Positions 9,697-21,114 of a stretch of DNA of 64,000 nucleotides are shown piece by piece; within the stretch, counting starts at the first letter, position 1, and every line of letters begins with the position of its first letter. The translations under genes and the position numbers were made by a program. This stretch comes from Adineta ricciae. Taxonomy: Eukaryota > Rotifera > Eurotatoria > Adinetida > Adinetidae. Where the stretch lies: positions 248,001 to 312,000 of the forward strand of contig CAJNOJ010000090.1 in the NCBI GenBank assembly GCA_905250025.1, given 5' to 3'. A model generated the notes under the pieces. It did no database searches. It was not told where the DNA came from and saw only the letters and a program-made list of their open reading frames with translations.

Positions 9697-12306
9697 ATGA
9701 TGAAATTAACACAAAAGACCATATTTCAATGCTTTGATAAGTCTCAAAAACAATCACCAATAGTTATAAATGAAAAAGATGATGGTATGATAAAAAAAAA
9801 CATTTGAAAATGAACTTACTTAAGTCAGTACAGGCTATTCGAAATTAGTTTCACCTTTGACGCTCTCCCTACAATCGAAAAGAAAACATTTACTTTTCTT
9901 TTTCTACCAGATATAATCGAATGTGATGTGGAACTTGAACCGTCGTTGTCAATCGAGCAACCAGAAAGTCAAACCGACTTTCTTCTACCTGTACACGTAC
10001 GTCAAGACGATACATCATCACAAGATGAGATCATACCTTTAATCAGTCGATGGAAAGTGGAAGAAGTGGATGATGATGATAGTATCTCATTGCATCATTC
10101 CAATGATTTTTATCGGATATGTCCTTTCAACAATCCAGATCAGATCGCATCTCCAAGAGTTCAAGTATAGAATTCGAGTTGTAAGACTTTTAGTTAAATC
10201 AGTTTTTTTAAAGTTTAAGCATATTCCATCGCGTGATCGTCAGATGGAATTGTTTCAACAGTACACTAATGATGAATTGAGTTCATACGCTCAATCGACT
10301 ATTGATTGGCAAACAATGTTTCAATACTTGCAAGACTATCGAACGAAAGCAATCGAGCAAAGTAAATCATCCCGTTTTCATTTTATCAAACATATTGTTT
10401 TTTGTAGATCAATACGAACAGTTACCTTGGACAGAAGTATATCGAGCGCGACATACGAAAACTTATCTTGGTAGCCACACGAAGCAGATCAGGCGTTTAA
10501 ATGAATGGTTTAAACATTGGACAAAGAAATTGCACAACGAAAAACCAAAGAAAATCACATGCAAAGGACGAAAACGTACTAGAGGTTATGAGGATAATTC
10601 AGATGAGGATTTCATAGACGAATCGAGTAAGTCAAAATTATAATCATAATCGATCAAATGAACTGTAATTCTTATTCGTTATTATTATCATTTAGATATG
10701 ATATATTATAATCGTTGTCGATCAAAGCAGGAACATCCACAGTTGATTTTTATACACGGTTGCGGGACAACATCGCTTGTACATGCACTTGCAGAAGAAC
10801 ATCATTTTAAAGTAGAAATTTCGCCTTTCAAAGACACTTTTCGATGAAGCGATAAACCATTTCAGGTGACTGAGATCAATGGAACACAATCTCGCGCACG
10901 TGCACCGCTACTTAAACAACTCGAACAAGTGACTAGTCATCATTACTTGTCACTAAAACGTTGTGCGTCCGATACGATTTTACCATCAGGTAAAAAGCAT
11001 TGATTTCAACTACTTTATGACTTTTGTTCGGTAATCAGAGGATCCTATGAAACTCAATACATCTTTGCCAGTAAAGAAAAAAGCAAAGAATGAGCGCGGC
11101 ACGATCATGTCATTTTTCAATAGCAAGAAAACTGATGAACATAAAGAAACCAATACTCGACGTCGGTCAGATTCAACGAACAAAGCCAATACAGTGACAA
11201 CTAGACGGACCAAGAAGCAAGAAGAAGAAAAACAGCAACGACCACCTGTGCCTACGGATCCATCTTTACTTTCATCAGTGCATGTGGAAAAGTCTTCTCT
11301 GATTCTTTTTGATGAAGTTTGTCAATCTCAAAACAAATTAAACATTTCGACTGTCGTCGTTTTTCTTATAGATTGAAACATTAACAGCAGATGACAATTT
11401 TTGGTCATGTTTAAAGAAGTTACTCGAAACGGCAAAGAAACCGATCATATTAACATCGAATAGTCGAAGTAATCCTGAAGATGTTATATTTAATCTTTCT
11501 AAAATAGGAGATTATGAAATGATTCATCTCGAACCCAGCGAACCAGTACGTTGATTTTGTTTTCATACTTTTCATAAATTTGTTTTCTTATAGGAACTTG
11601 TTTTCTGTTTTCTTCGGCTGATACTCTTAGTTGAAACGCTCGAAATACCTGTACTCAATGATCTGGTAGCTCTTTTTCAATCATGCTCTTGTGACTTACG
11701 TCAAAGTCTATTAACATTGCAATTTCTCGCACAATCGTCGTCGATAGCTTGTACAGATCACATATCAACTGAACGGACCGAGGAGAAATCGAAATTGCAG
11801 TCTTCACGCCTTTTTGATACAATGTATTACTCTTATCTTGCTGAGCAATGGGATGAATCCATTCTTAAAGCCCCCTTTGACGATCTGACGAGAAAATATA
11901 CATGTGAATATGAACAATCTCGTCTTTTATTAGTTAATCACTGTAAGAATGACTCGAAAAGGTAAATAAGTGTTACACATTCTACGAACGAGATTTTTAT
12001 CAATTAACCATTTAGAATCGAATTATATGATACATTCAAAATGTTCATGCAAGAACAAAATACGGAGAATCTTATCAATCGGTCAGCTTTTTATCTAGAT
12101 TACCGACCATATATTAGACAAATGTGTCAAAATGAGCAAACACGAGCTGCTGAATCGACTTCCACTCGACGGTATAAACGAAACTTTTTAGTATTTACCA
12201 ACTAGTCTACGTTTCTCTCTCATTTAGCCTTCGACATTGTCTCAGTTTTCGCGGTTGTTCATTACAATGGTCGGATTTTGCAACTCTCTCGAGCGGTCTC
12301 GATTGA
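9697..12306 (+). CDS. ATAD5: ATAD5/Elg1-like PCNA unloader subunit
   Basis: Eleven exons: 9697-9784, 9911-10164, 10214-10361, 10408-10626, 10696-10811, 10866-10989, 11039-11316, 11372-11545, 11594-11961, 12016-12171 and 12228-12306. They sum to exactly 668 codons. ATAD5/Elg1 replaces RFC1 in an RFC-like complex that unloads PCNA after replication. Support: the N-terminus carries a PIP-box-like QKTIFQCF. The RFC-like entry reads LPWTEVYRARHTKTYLG with LNEWFKHW. Then come a TIMSFF motif where vertebrate ATAD5 has TLANYF, a Walker B-like SLILFDE, a PIILTSN strand, and DLRQSLLTLQF, which matches DIRKSILYLQF. The P-loop is odd: IHGCGTTSLV stands where the family has GPTGVGKT, so the lysine and about three residues are missing. 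At 667 residues it is much shorter than human ATAD5 and nearer yeast Elg1. Confidence 0.85.
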
Positions 12307-12527
12307 AACACTTCTTCTTTTCTCTCTTTTTTTTACAACGTTTACTATCAATGTGTGCATTTTGTTCCTTAATACGAGATTATATATTTTTTTGCTGTCT
12401 CTAAAATAATAACAGTGTCAGATAGATTGTCTGGTTCCATTTGTGAGCAGAAAGTCCTGATATATCTATATGATAGACCACGATAAAAACAATGCTCTCT
12501 ATCTTTTTCTAGATTGATTAACCAATC

Positions 12528-13919
12528 ATGGCGTTCTTCCCTGGTAAGTTCAATCCGTAGGATGATTTGCAGACTTAAACTGGGTATTTTTAGGAGCTGG
12601 TAAAGATCAGATGCGCGCTGATCAACTCATGAAACGACGTCAACAAGAACACGAACAGATTGAAATCAAGAAGAAAAAGATCGAAGAAGAAAATCGTATG
12701 CAAGCCATCGAGGAGAAATTCAAAGCGCATTATGATGCTGTTGAACAGATGCTGAAAACGGATACGGTTGGTCTGGTATCCTTAGATGAAATGAAGAAGA
12801 AGCAGGAAGAGATTATCAACGCGCGTGAACAACAGTTGGCACGTGAAAGAGAAGCTAAACTTGGCGATTCAATGAAAAACAAACAAAACAATCAGAAAAA
12901 TGCTGGAGCGCATCAGCGACCGAGTAAACTATCATTTGCTGATGAATGGGACGAAGAAGAAGAAGAAGAAGATGTTGAAGAAGACAAGAAGCCTCAGCCA
13001 GTTAAGAATGAGGAAGTAGGTTATGCTGTTACTTTCGAGTGAAATCTCGACTGATTCGTTTGTTGTTCATAGTCTGTGACTACCGATGATCACTCAGAGA
13101 AGTCGAATGATGTTCCAACAAATGAATATGCGGATAGTAATGATAGTACATCTCAATCCGGGCTGACAAATATTGAACTTGATCAGCTGGTTGCTGCAAC
13201 GAACAAGAAACGTCTTGGTAAAAATCCAGGTAAAAGTCAAACATCGAAACGATAACCTATTATATTGCTTTATCTTTTCAGATGTTGATACAAGTTTCTT
13301 ACCTGATAGAGATCGCGAAGAAGAAGAACGAATTCTACGCGAAAAGCTTCGTCAAGAATGGGTTGATAAACAGCAAAAGTTGAAAAATGAAGAAGTCGAT
13401 CTTGTCTTCAGTTACTGGGATGGTTCAGGACATCGCCGTTCGGTACGAATTAAGAAGCGTATGACAATACAAATGTTTCTCTCGAAAGCATTGGAAATCC
13501 TTCGAAAAGAAAATATGTTTAATGAACTAAAATCAGCGTCAGTCGATCAATTGATATTCGTTAAAGACGATGTCATTCTTCCGCATCATTATTCATTCTA
13601 CGATTTTATCGTCACACGTGCGCGCGGCCGAACAGGTCTTCTGTTTACTTTCACAGAATCACTGAAGCTTAATACGATCATTGAAGTACCAGCATCGGCG
13701 ACAACAACGACAGATATGAACTCAGGTGATTCACCTTCATCGTCAGGCGCGAACGATAATCAACCTGGAGGATCATCAGCTCATGCCGGAAAGATTTGTT
13801 TACGTTCGTGGTATGAGCGAAATAAGCATATCTTTCCAGCATGCCGTTGGGAACCATACGATCCGGAAAAACGTTGGAATACGCATGAGCCAGTGAAAAA
13901 TCGTTTTTGTTTGAAATAA
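12528..13919 (+). CDS. FAM50A: FAM50/XAP5 family protein
   Basis: Four exons, 12528-12543, 12594-13015, 13073-13229 and 13282-13919, give 410 residues. FAM50 proteins are nuclear and are associated with spliceosomal components. The N-terminal half is a charged coiled coil ([22 protein letters not shown], in parts) with the conserved [11 protein letters not shown] and [10 protein letters not shown]. An acidic low-complexity run follows, then the almost invariant [49 protein letters not shown] and [20 protein letters not shown]. The last exon has a Ser/Thr/Gly-rich insert (about residues 335-365) not typical of the vertebrate proteins. It lies only about 220 bases after the ATAD5-like gene. A and B paralogues cannot be told apart in an invertebrate. 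Confidence 0.95.
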
Positions 13920-14047
13920 TTTGACGTTCTTTTCTGTATAAATATCGAAACTTTATTTTGTGTTAATATAGAGACTAAGAGAGAAACGAAATTCTTCTCG
14001 CTTTCTTCTATAACGTTTTTTATCTTTCATTTGTTTTATTTATTTCG

Positions 14048-15287
14048 ATGTCTAACGATCTTCTTTATCTTCTGATTGCATTCGTTTGTTGCATAACAAT
14101 GAGTACGGCGAATACAACAGCAACAACGCCTATCGTTGTTAACACGTGGCCGTTTGTAAATGCAACTCGAAATGCGTTTAACAAATTGAAAATCCCAGGT
14201 GCGACATGTCTCGATGCAGTCGAAGTCGGTTGTCGAACATGTGAAGATGAACAGTGTGATGGAAGCGTCGGATGGGGAAATCATCCAGGAGAAGATGGAG
14301 AAACAACATTGGATGCATTAATTATGGATGGACGCACAATGAGTGTTGGTGCTGTCGCCAAGTATATCTTAAGTTTTGAATAAAGTTGTCCTTTTGTCCG
14401 GGGAAGAGGGAGAGAGAGAGAGAGAAAAGACATCTTGTAGTGTAGATTCCGAGGTATAATTGATTTTTCAATAACATGGTGATCTGAATTTGGTTTGTTT
14501 ATCGTTTTAGTTTACATCGTATCAAAAATGCTGTTGGTGTTGCTCGTGCAGTTTTAGAATATTCCAGTCATTCGTTTTTAGTCGGAGAAAGTGCGACGAA
14601 ATTTGCAATTGAAATGGGTTTCAAAGAAGAAGACCTTCACAGTAACGCATCGATCGATATTTGGAACAAATGGAAAAATGCAAATTGTCAGCCTAACTTT
14701 CGACGTAATGTCAAACCAGACCCGACAACAAGTTGCGGACCGTACAAACCTCAATCAAACGATGGTACTCGTTAGTTTTGATTTCTGTTCGTAGATTCTT
14801 TTCTTCTCTCATAGACGGAAACAAATCACCATCACATCATCAATTACCAACTCGCGAACATGATACGATCGGCATGATTGCGTTAGATTTCGAGGCTAAT
14901 ATGGCAGCTGGCACTTCAACCAACGGTCTTCAGTATAAAATTCCTGGTCGTGTCGGTGACTCACCTATCATAGGAAGTGGTGCTTATGTTGATAATGAAA
15001 TTGGCGGTGCGTGTGCAACAGGCGACGGTGACGTGATGCAACGTTTTGTTCCTTCCTACCATGCCGTTCAACTGATGCGCCAGGGAACGTCGCCTGACGA
15101 AGCATGTCTAGACGCTGTCAAACGTATTGCCAAATATTATCCCAGTTACACGGGTGCTGTCTTAGCATTGCGCAAAGATGGCAGATACGGTGCAGCGTGC
15201 CACGGCATGGACGCATTTCCATTTTCTGTGATGCAACAAGGTTGGACTGATCCGAAAATATTTCAAATTCCTTGTTATAAACCATAA
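14048..15287 (+). CDS. AGA: Aspartylglucosaminidase (lysosomal)
   Basis: Three exons, 14048-14361, 14511-14764 and 14815-15287, encode 346 residues, the same length as the human enzyme. This N-terminal nucleophile hydrolase cleaves the bond between GlcNAc and asparagine in glycoprotein breakdown in lysosomes. There is a signal peptide ([17 protein letters not shown]). The alpha chain carries [28 protein letters not shown] and [11 protein letters not shown]. The beta chain would begin at the threonine of HDTIGM, the autocatalytic cleavage site and nucleophile. [33 protein letters not shown] and YGAAC further match the family. The Asn/His-rich linker before HDTIG is the expected precursor loop. 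The essential residues appear intact. Confidence 0.95.
14408..14426 (+). repeat. GA dinucleotide repeat in AGA intron
   Basis: A short (GA)n tract lies inside the first AGA intron (14362-14510), which is longer than most introns in this window. Confidence 0.7.
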
Positions 15288-15395
15288 ATGAGAATTTTCT
15301 TCTCTCTCTTTTTTTTTGCATTTACTTCTTCATGATAAACATATACCGTAATTTATGTTCTTACATCGCTAATTGATTCCAGATAGATAAAATAA

Positions 15396-16861
15396 ATGAC
15401 TATCATTCAACGTTCTCTGAATCTATGTAGTCAATGTTACATGAAATTGCCCACTCGTCACATAAATATAAATATTATCAATCCAAGAAAGAAACCAGTA
15501 CCAACAGTCAGTTTTGTTGGTGAACGTTCCTACCTTTATCCATCTGTTTACTGTTGGGGATACATTGGTACAGGTGCATTAGGTGTTTTTGATTTTGTTA
15601 ATAAACGTCCTGACCCCAAACATACGGATACGAAACAACAGACTCGTCTGCGTCGTTCAATTCCATACCGACATCCATTTTCCTATGAACATCGAATCAA
15701 AATTAGTCGGATCGCATGCGGAAATGGCTTCACATTATTCTCGTCGAATACTTTAAAATATGATAAATTGTGGGCTTGCGGTCTGAATACCGATAGTCAA
15801 TTGACATACTTCAAAGATCGTAATCATCCGAAAGGTTTTGGTGATTATATTATCGTGCCAAAAGTCATCCATCTACCAATGAAGCACCCACGTTCGACAC
15901 GAATTATACAGGTAGCGGCTGGTAGAGCACATTCAGTGGTCTTAACTGATAATTCTGGTTAGTTTGATTAGAAAAAAAAGTTATCTTTATCATTGTTCAT
16001 TGTGCAGGTCTGTTCTCATTTGGCAATAATGCGTTCGGTCAGTGTGCTCGTCAAGTTGTTCCTGATGAGATCTATAAAAATAATATGTTAATTCATTCAT
16101 TCAATCTTGATTTAAATGACGTCGATGATAAAGTAACTGAAATTGTTTGTGGGCAAGATCATACATTATTTCTTACAGAAAAAGGCCGAGTCTATTCTTG
16201 TGGATTAAATACAGATGGACAGTTAGGCGTCGGCCATTATGAATGTGTCGCACGACCAGAACGAGTCCGTGGTGATATTGAACACGAACATATTGTTCAG
16301 CTTGCCTCGAAAGGTGACTGTGTGTTAGCTTTGAATAAGTCTGGTGACGTGTTCGGTTGGGGTAACAATGAATACCGTCAATTGGGAATTATGAATGATC
16401 CTATTGATTCGCCTGCTTCCTTACAATGTGCGCAGCCACGTCGTCTTCGTTTTCGAAATGGTTCATCATTAACAAATATGAAGTGTGTTGCTGCTGGTGG
16501 CTCTCTATGTTCAGCTGTCGATCAACAAGGTCAGTTATATATGTGGGGCTTTGGCTTGCTTGGCTTCGGTCCTAAACATACAACGATCGATATTCCACAA
16601 GCAATGCCAATGGAATTATTCGGACAAAACGAATTCAATCAAGATGTTAAAATTGACCATGTAACTAGTGGTCTAATGAGCACGGCGGCAATTACAACTA
16701 ATGGTGAATTATTTATGTGGGGAAAGAATCGCTACGGCGCATTAGGTGTTGAGTTCGATGAAGATGCACCTATGCCTATGCGTGTTTTTGTACCTGCACG
16801 CGTACGCTCAGTTGCACTTGGACCTGACCATACATTCGCTCTATGTAAAGGATATGTATAG
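15396..16861 (+). CDS. RCC1L: RCC1-like mitochondrial protein RCC1L
   Basis: Two exons, 15396-15957 and 16008-16861, give 471 residues (human RCC1L 464). RCC1L (WBSCR16) is a beta-propeller protein of the mitochondrial matrix linked to mitochondrial ribosome and rRNA maturation. The N-terminus is basic and hydroxylated, fitting an import sequence. Propeller repeats follow: [109 protein letters not shown] and [14 protein letters not shown]. The order and unusual segments (the RRSIPYRHP insert; [10 protein letters not shown]) match RCC1L rather than other RCC1 proteins. It starts about 110 bases after AGA. Confidence 0.95.
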
Positions 16862-18015
16862 ATATTAATAAACGAACATTTTCTCGAATCAATTTGCATA
16901 TAACATCTAGTTGTTAAGTACGATTACTTCGAGTCTGAGCCAATGTTAAATTACTTATTAGACCGATCAAATGACAAAGAACTTCACGTTCGGAAACGTA
17001 AAACACTGTTTCAATCAAGAATAGTTATTGTCTAAGGTAGACAAAGCGCTTTTGTGAAGACATCGAAAAAAAGTATTATTCGATATTAAGAAAGGAGATC
17101 GAGTCATGCAATTCCATAGGTGTATTGTTTTGTTTATTTATGTTCTCGATCAGGTGCAAACACGGAACTTAAATCGTTGATTAATCAGTACATTTCTTAG
17201 ATAAGAATCTTCTCCATTCATAAACAACACTGTGTGCAATTCGCTTCATGAACTTTGTATCTACAAACACATGTTATGTCAGTATTTCGGAAGCCGAATG
17301 TCAACGGATACAGATTCTAATGTTTCCTATTGTTTTATCATAATCGATCTAATAATATAAATGAAAATCAATATGCCGTAAATTATTCTTCTCGGCCCGG
17401 CGAAGTCTCTTAATAGCTCTCTGAGCGAAAAGTCATAAAAACCACACCGGATACCTCATTCATTGTCTGTACACTGATTCGTGGTAGGCGTTTCAAATGT
17501 CGATTAAGATGAATGTATCACAAACGAACAAGTGTAAGCTCGAGGATTTCTTTTGAATGAATATTCAAGAGCAACTGTGTGAAGCTATTATCTTAATTCA
17601 TGTATTTCATCATTCTATCCATGTTTTTTTTCCATATCAGTATGACATAGGGTGGGAACAAAGCTGCAGAATATTTTCAAGATGTTTTCGTACTTTTCTG
17701 ACGTTTTTTTTTGACGGAAAGAAAGCAGAAAATGTCAAATTTTCCTTCAAATTCTTTGTGGTCGCTGAACATCAGTGAAAGTATTGCAACAAAGATAGAA
17801 ATCTTCAATGCATTTTCTATACCGTATGCCGATCATAATGTTATTAGAGGTTTTTCTCTTCATCAACACATCTCCTTCATTCTTTCCTTTTTTCTTCTCT
17901 TTGTCGCATTTTCTTTTTCACACTTGTTCTACCCACATCTGAGCTGTAACAGAAGAAGGAAACAGGAGAGGACTGCATTGTTGTAGTCTCCATATAGTTT
18001 TTCTTCGTGTTGTAG
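16862..18015. other. Non-coding gap upstream of peptide gene
   Basis: No exon is supported. The last 200 bases before the TATA box at 18016 are strongly pyrimidine-rich on the plus strand, with runs of TTTTC. Plus frames here have no splice partners and look like chance. Confidence 0.5.
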
Positions 18016-18023
18016 TATATAAA
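18016..18023 (+). promoter_or_regulatory. TATA box of secreted peptide gene
   Basis: TATATAAA, 76 bases upstream of the ATG at 18099, giving an expected start site near 18045. It supports the assigned start. Confidence 0.5.
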
Positions 18024-18098
18024 TGTTTGCACTTGCTTCTTTTCACGCTTTTCTTCATCTTCTTTAGATATCGAACTGTTTCTCTTTATTGAATATAA

Positions 18099-18542
18099 AT
18101 GATATCCTCATCAATTCATATTCGTTGTCTTTTATTATTCTTTATCCTTTTGCAATCTGTTTCACTTTACAAAATCTATGCAGACGATCAGCAGGTACAT
18201 CGATCATACTCAAAATACCGCCATTTGACTATTTGTCTCTTCTAGCATCCAGATTCAAAAGACTCGTCTTTCAAAGACGAAACCAACCCATTAATACAAC
18301 ATGAAAGTTTCGAAGATGAAGATAATATTAGAGACGACACAGACAATTGGCAGCTGAAATCAAAACGTTCAATATCATCAAATGGACTTCGACAAACGCC
18401 ACAACGTCAGAACAGTCGGCCACATTGGAATCCTTTGGTAGCTGCGTATAAGCGTTGCGGTGAATTAACTTCGCGTATCGAACGCGAGTCATGTTTCAAA
18501 GAAGCTGTGCAAATGCTCTTTGTATATAAACTAAGAAAATAA
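18099..18542 (+). CDS. Secreted peptide-hormone-like precursor, new
   Basis: Two exons, 18099-18194 and 18246-18542, join in frame through a 51-base GT...AG intron and encode 130 residues ending in TAA. The N-terminus is a clear signal peptide (IRCLLLFFILLQSVSLYKIYA). An acidic pro-region follows (about residues 30-72). Then comes a dibasic KSKR site, and after it a basic C-terminal peptide of about 56 residues. It starts SISSNGLRQTPQ, includes RPHWNPLVAAYKRC and ends MLFVYKLRK, with exactly two cysteines spaced C-x11-C that could form one disulfide. This is the architecture of a neuropeptide or peptide-hormone precursor. No known family is recognised. A C-terminal cysteine pair also occurs in luqin-type precursors, but no RFamide or RYamide peptide is present here. 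Short length and the intron would let gene callers miss it. Confidence 0.65.
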
Positions 18543-20069
18543 TAAAAGAATAATACTCCTTAAAGACAACATGATAATAGGAGATCGTTCGTTTTCTTCC
18601 CGATGATGCGAATCATTGATGTATATTTAGAATGTGCAAACTCCGTGACAAGATTAACTATTTGTCGGAAGAGAAAAAGATCAGTCGAAAATGATTTTTA
18701 TGTCTGTGGTGTTCGATTTTTCCCATTGTTGTGATGTTTCGTCAAATAAAGAAAACGACAGATGAGTGACCAATAATTTCAAGTCAATTTCCTTTTACAT
18801 GATTTTTATCGATACTCTAAAACATCCGAGCATCTGTTTCCTTCATTGAATTGAGAATAACAGAAATCTTCAAACATCGACATCATGCTTCCGCATTCAG
18901 ATTTCTTCCGTTCAACGATGTTCTTGAATTAAATGAACCAAAACTGACATTCCATATTTATCATTTTCCTTTGTTTCATACGTGTTGACTGCCGAAACAA
19001 TTCATATTTTCGTTCACACTAGTAATATTTGAATTAATTATGCTATTCTGCTATACTTATCTGTGAGAAAAGTGTCATATGATTTCATTGATTAACACTC
19101 GTCCAAGAAAAGCTATTGTAGAACTTCACACTTACTAGAAATCAGAATTCACACGTGGCAAAACGCAAGTTCTTTAAAGTTTAATTGAGTATAGACAACT
19201 TATATTGTACTTGGTGTTTTCAAGTGTGAAGACAGTATAGAATTGGTAAAAAAGAAATGAATTTCCGTATTTTATGGAATGTTGTCAGAATAATGTTTTT
19301 CTGCACCAAAGCAAAAACTCCATTAGAAATTCTTATGTAGTTGGGAAAATAGGACGCCTACCCGTTTATATCTAAATAGCTATTTTAAAAGTCGATCTGA
19401 TGTCGTCATCATAGAAAAACGTGTATGCAGCAAAATGATATACTGCAAAGAACATTAATTAGCAATCTTTTTCATATTACACTTGATAATAGGACGGAAA
19501 TACGAAGGCTCAGGTGTGCCAACATGACATACAAATATTGACAATCAGGAGGAACAGTTAATATGTGTTTTGGTTTTTACTCGTAGGTCGTTTCGTTCCG
19601 GTGTGAGAATGTTATTGTCATGAACCTCCTAATCAAACACCTTAAAAATAACCTGATATTTTCACGACTTTACATTCTGATAGTTATTCTAGTTAAAGGC
19701 ACATCAATTCATGCATTTACTTGAGAAAATAAGAAATTAAAAAGAAGCAACGTTGTCTATATTGGAATTTATCCACTTTCATCCGTATAGGAACAGCACT
19801 AACATAATACTGAAGGAATGATCGAAGTTGCATGTACTTATCATTTCTTCGATCGTAGTGATTTCATGCTCCAGACTTTGAGAGTACAATTCGGTAGTTT
19901 CTTTTGTCTTGTAAGGCTTGCTCCAGAGCATTCTCGAATTAGGCACTTGTTTTGCTTTAGGCTGTAGTGACCCGATTCGTATATTTTAAGCTAAAGAAAG
20001 TATGCGATTGTCAGACTGATTGGTCTATTAGATATGAAACTCAAACATCTAACAAAAAGATCAACATAA
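18543..20069. other. Non-coding gap
   Basis: 1.5 kb of AT-rich spacer between the peptide gene and the 3' end of the ADF-H gene. No frame with splice support is seen on either strand. Confidence 0.5.
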
Positions 20070-20644
20070 CTAAGAGAATTCGTAAGCTTGTGGTTTATGT
20101 GCACCAGCGCATGCTTGTAATAAATCGATGATATGTTCTTCTGATAGTTCTTCGAGAGTATTAGCATAAATTTGTATATGATAACCATGAAAAAAACGTT
20201 CGAAATCCGATCGTTGAGTTGAAGCGCGTGCAGCACGTAATGTTGGCTAATCAAAACAGATATTCAATCATTCAGAAATAACTGCATGTGATACTCGTCT
20301 TACTACGTTTGCTCCGACATAATTGATGTACACGAATTTAGCACGATGACTTCCATATTCATCAACTGCTCGAACACGAACCACACCTACGTAGATTTGA
20401 TTGTCATGAAGTTTCCGCTTCATTTCGTTCAGACCGCCTGAGCCTTTACCACGTAATACGATTTCACCTTTATCACCATATGTCAACAGGACCCTTGACA
20501 GAAACAAGAATAGAGGTAATTTCTCGAAAAAATAATTAAATCGATCCGATACCAATTTGTATTTGACGCGTCGTTTCTAACATCTTGCCAAGCTTCTTGA
20601 AGATCTTCACCGCTCAAATCGATGGTACGTTTTAATGCTGCCAT
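20070..20644 (-). CDS. ADF-H domain protein, coactosin/drebrin-like
   Basis: Three exons, 20644-20553, 20493-20295 (or to 20286 with an alternative donor) and 20246-20070, give about 155-158 residues. The whole protein is one ADF-homology fold: a helix (LSGEDLQEAWQDVRND), NTNWVLLTYGDKGEIVL, a glycine loop, then VGVVRVRAVDEYGSHRAKFVYINYVGANV, a basic helix, and FERFFHGYHIQIYANTLEEL. It resembles coactosin-like proteins in size and the ADF-H head of drebrin/ABP1 in sequence (FxxINxVGxxV). Such proteins bind F-actin. No SH3 or extended tail follows the domain before the stop, which favours a coactosin-like single-domain protein. The exact donor of exon 2 is uncertain. Confidence 0.8.
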
Positions 20645-21114
20645 GAACAATCTATTCAATATACAGCATGTGCCAGTAAACAATATCAATGTCGGTTATT
20701 TAGTTCGATGGATGAATCATCGTAGATATCGCGAACAGTAGGCTATAAGAGTAGAGTAAGCTAGTATGCATCCTGTTACATCCAAAATAGATAACCTTTT
20801 TCCTTATTTGGCATGAAGAGGCGTTGCTGGATAGACGGAAAGAAAGTATATAGAACAGAAAGGAGAAGCCAACTATATCAACAGATTCCGATTGATATGA
20901 TTATTGTTGGCAATGATGATCGTCTTGATAGTTGATTATAGTAGTTATTCAAGTAAAATAAAAACAAAATTTATCTACATAAACATATGAACAGGTGCTG
21001 ACAATTGTGTTCTTCTCATCCCTGACATTCGGAAATCTTTGATATGCAAGAAGAGTTTTGACGAAGAATAACATCTTTTCTACTTTATTTCTATATGCAA
21101 AAAACATTCTGTTA
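20645..21114. other. Short intergenic region
   Basis: This holds the promoter of the ADF-H gene on one side and the 3' UTR of GTPBP6 on the other. No exon is supported. Confidence 0.5.

Noticed and set aside
17557-17986. Overlapping plus-strand frames upstream of the peptide gene
   Set aside because: The sequence is T-rich spacer; residues are dominated by Phe/Leu/Ser from TTT/TTC runs and no exon joint is supported.
20483-20689. N-terminally extended frame of the ADF-H gene
   Set aside because: The real first exon starts at ATG 20644; the extension reads into the intron and ends in a stop, while splicing gives a continuous ADF-H fold.
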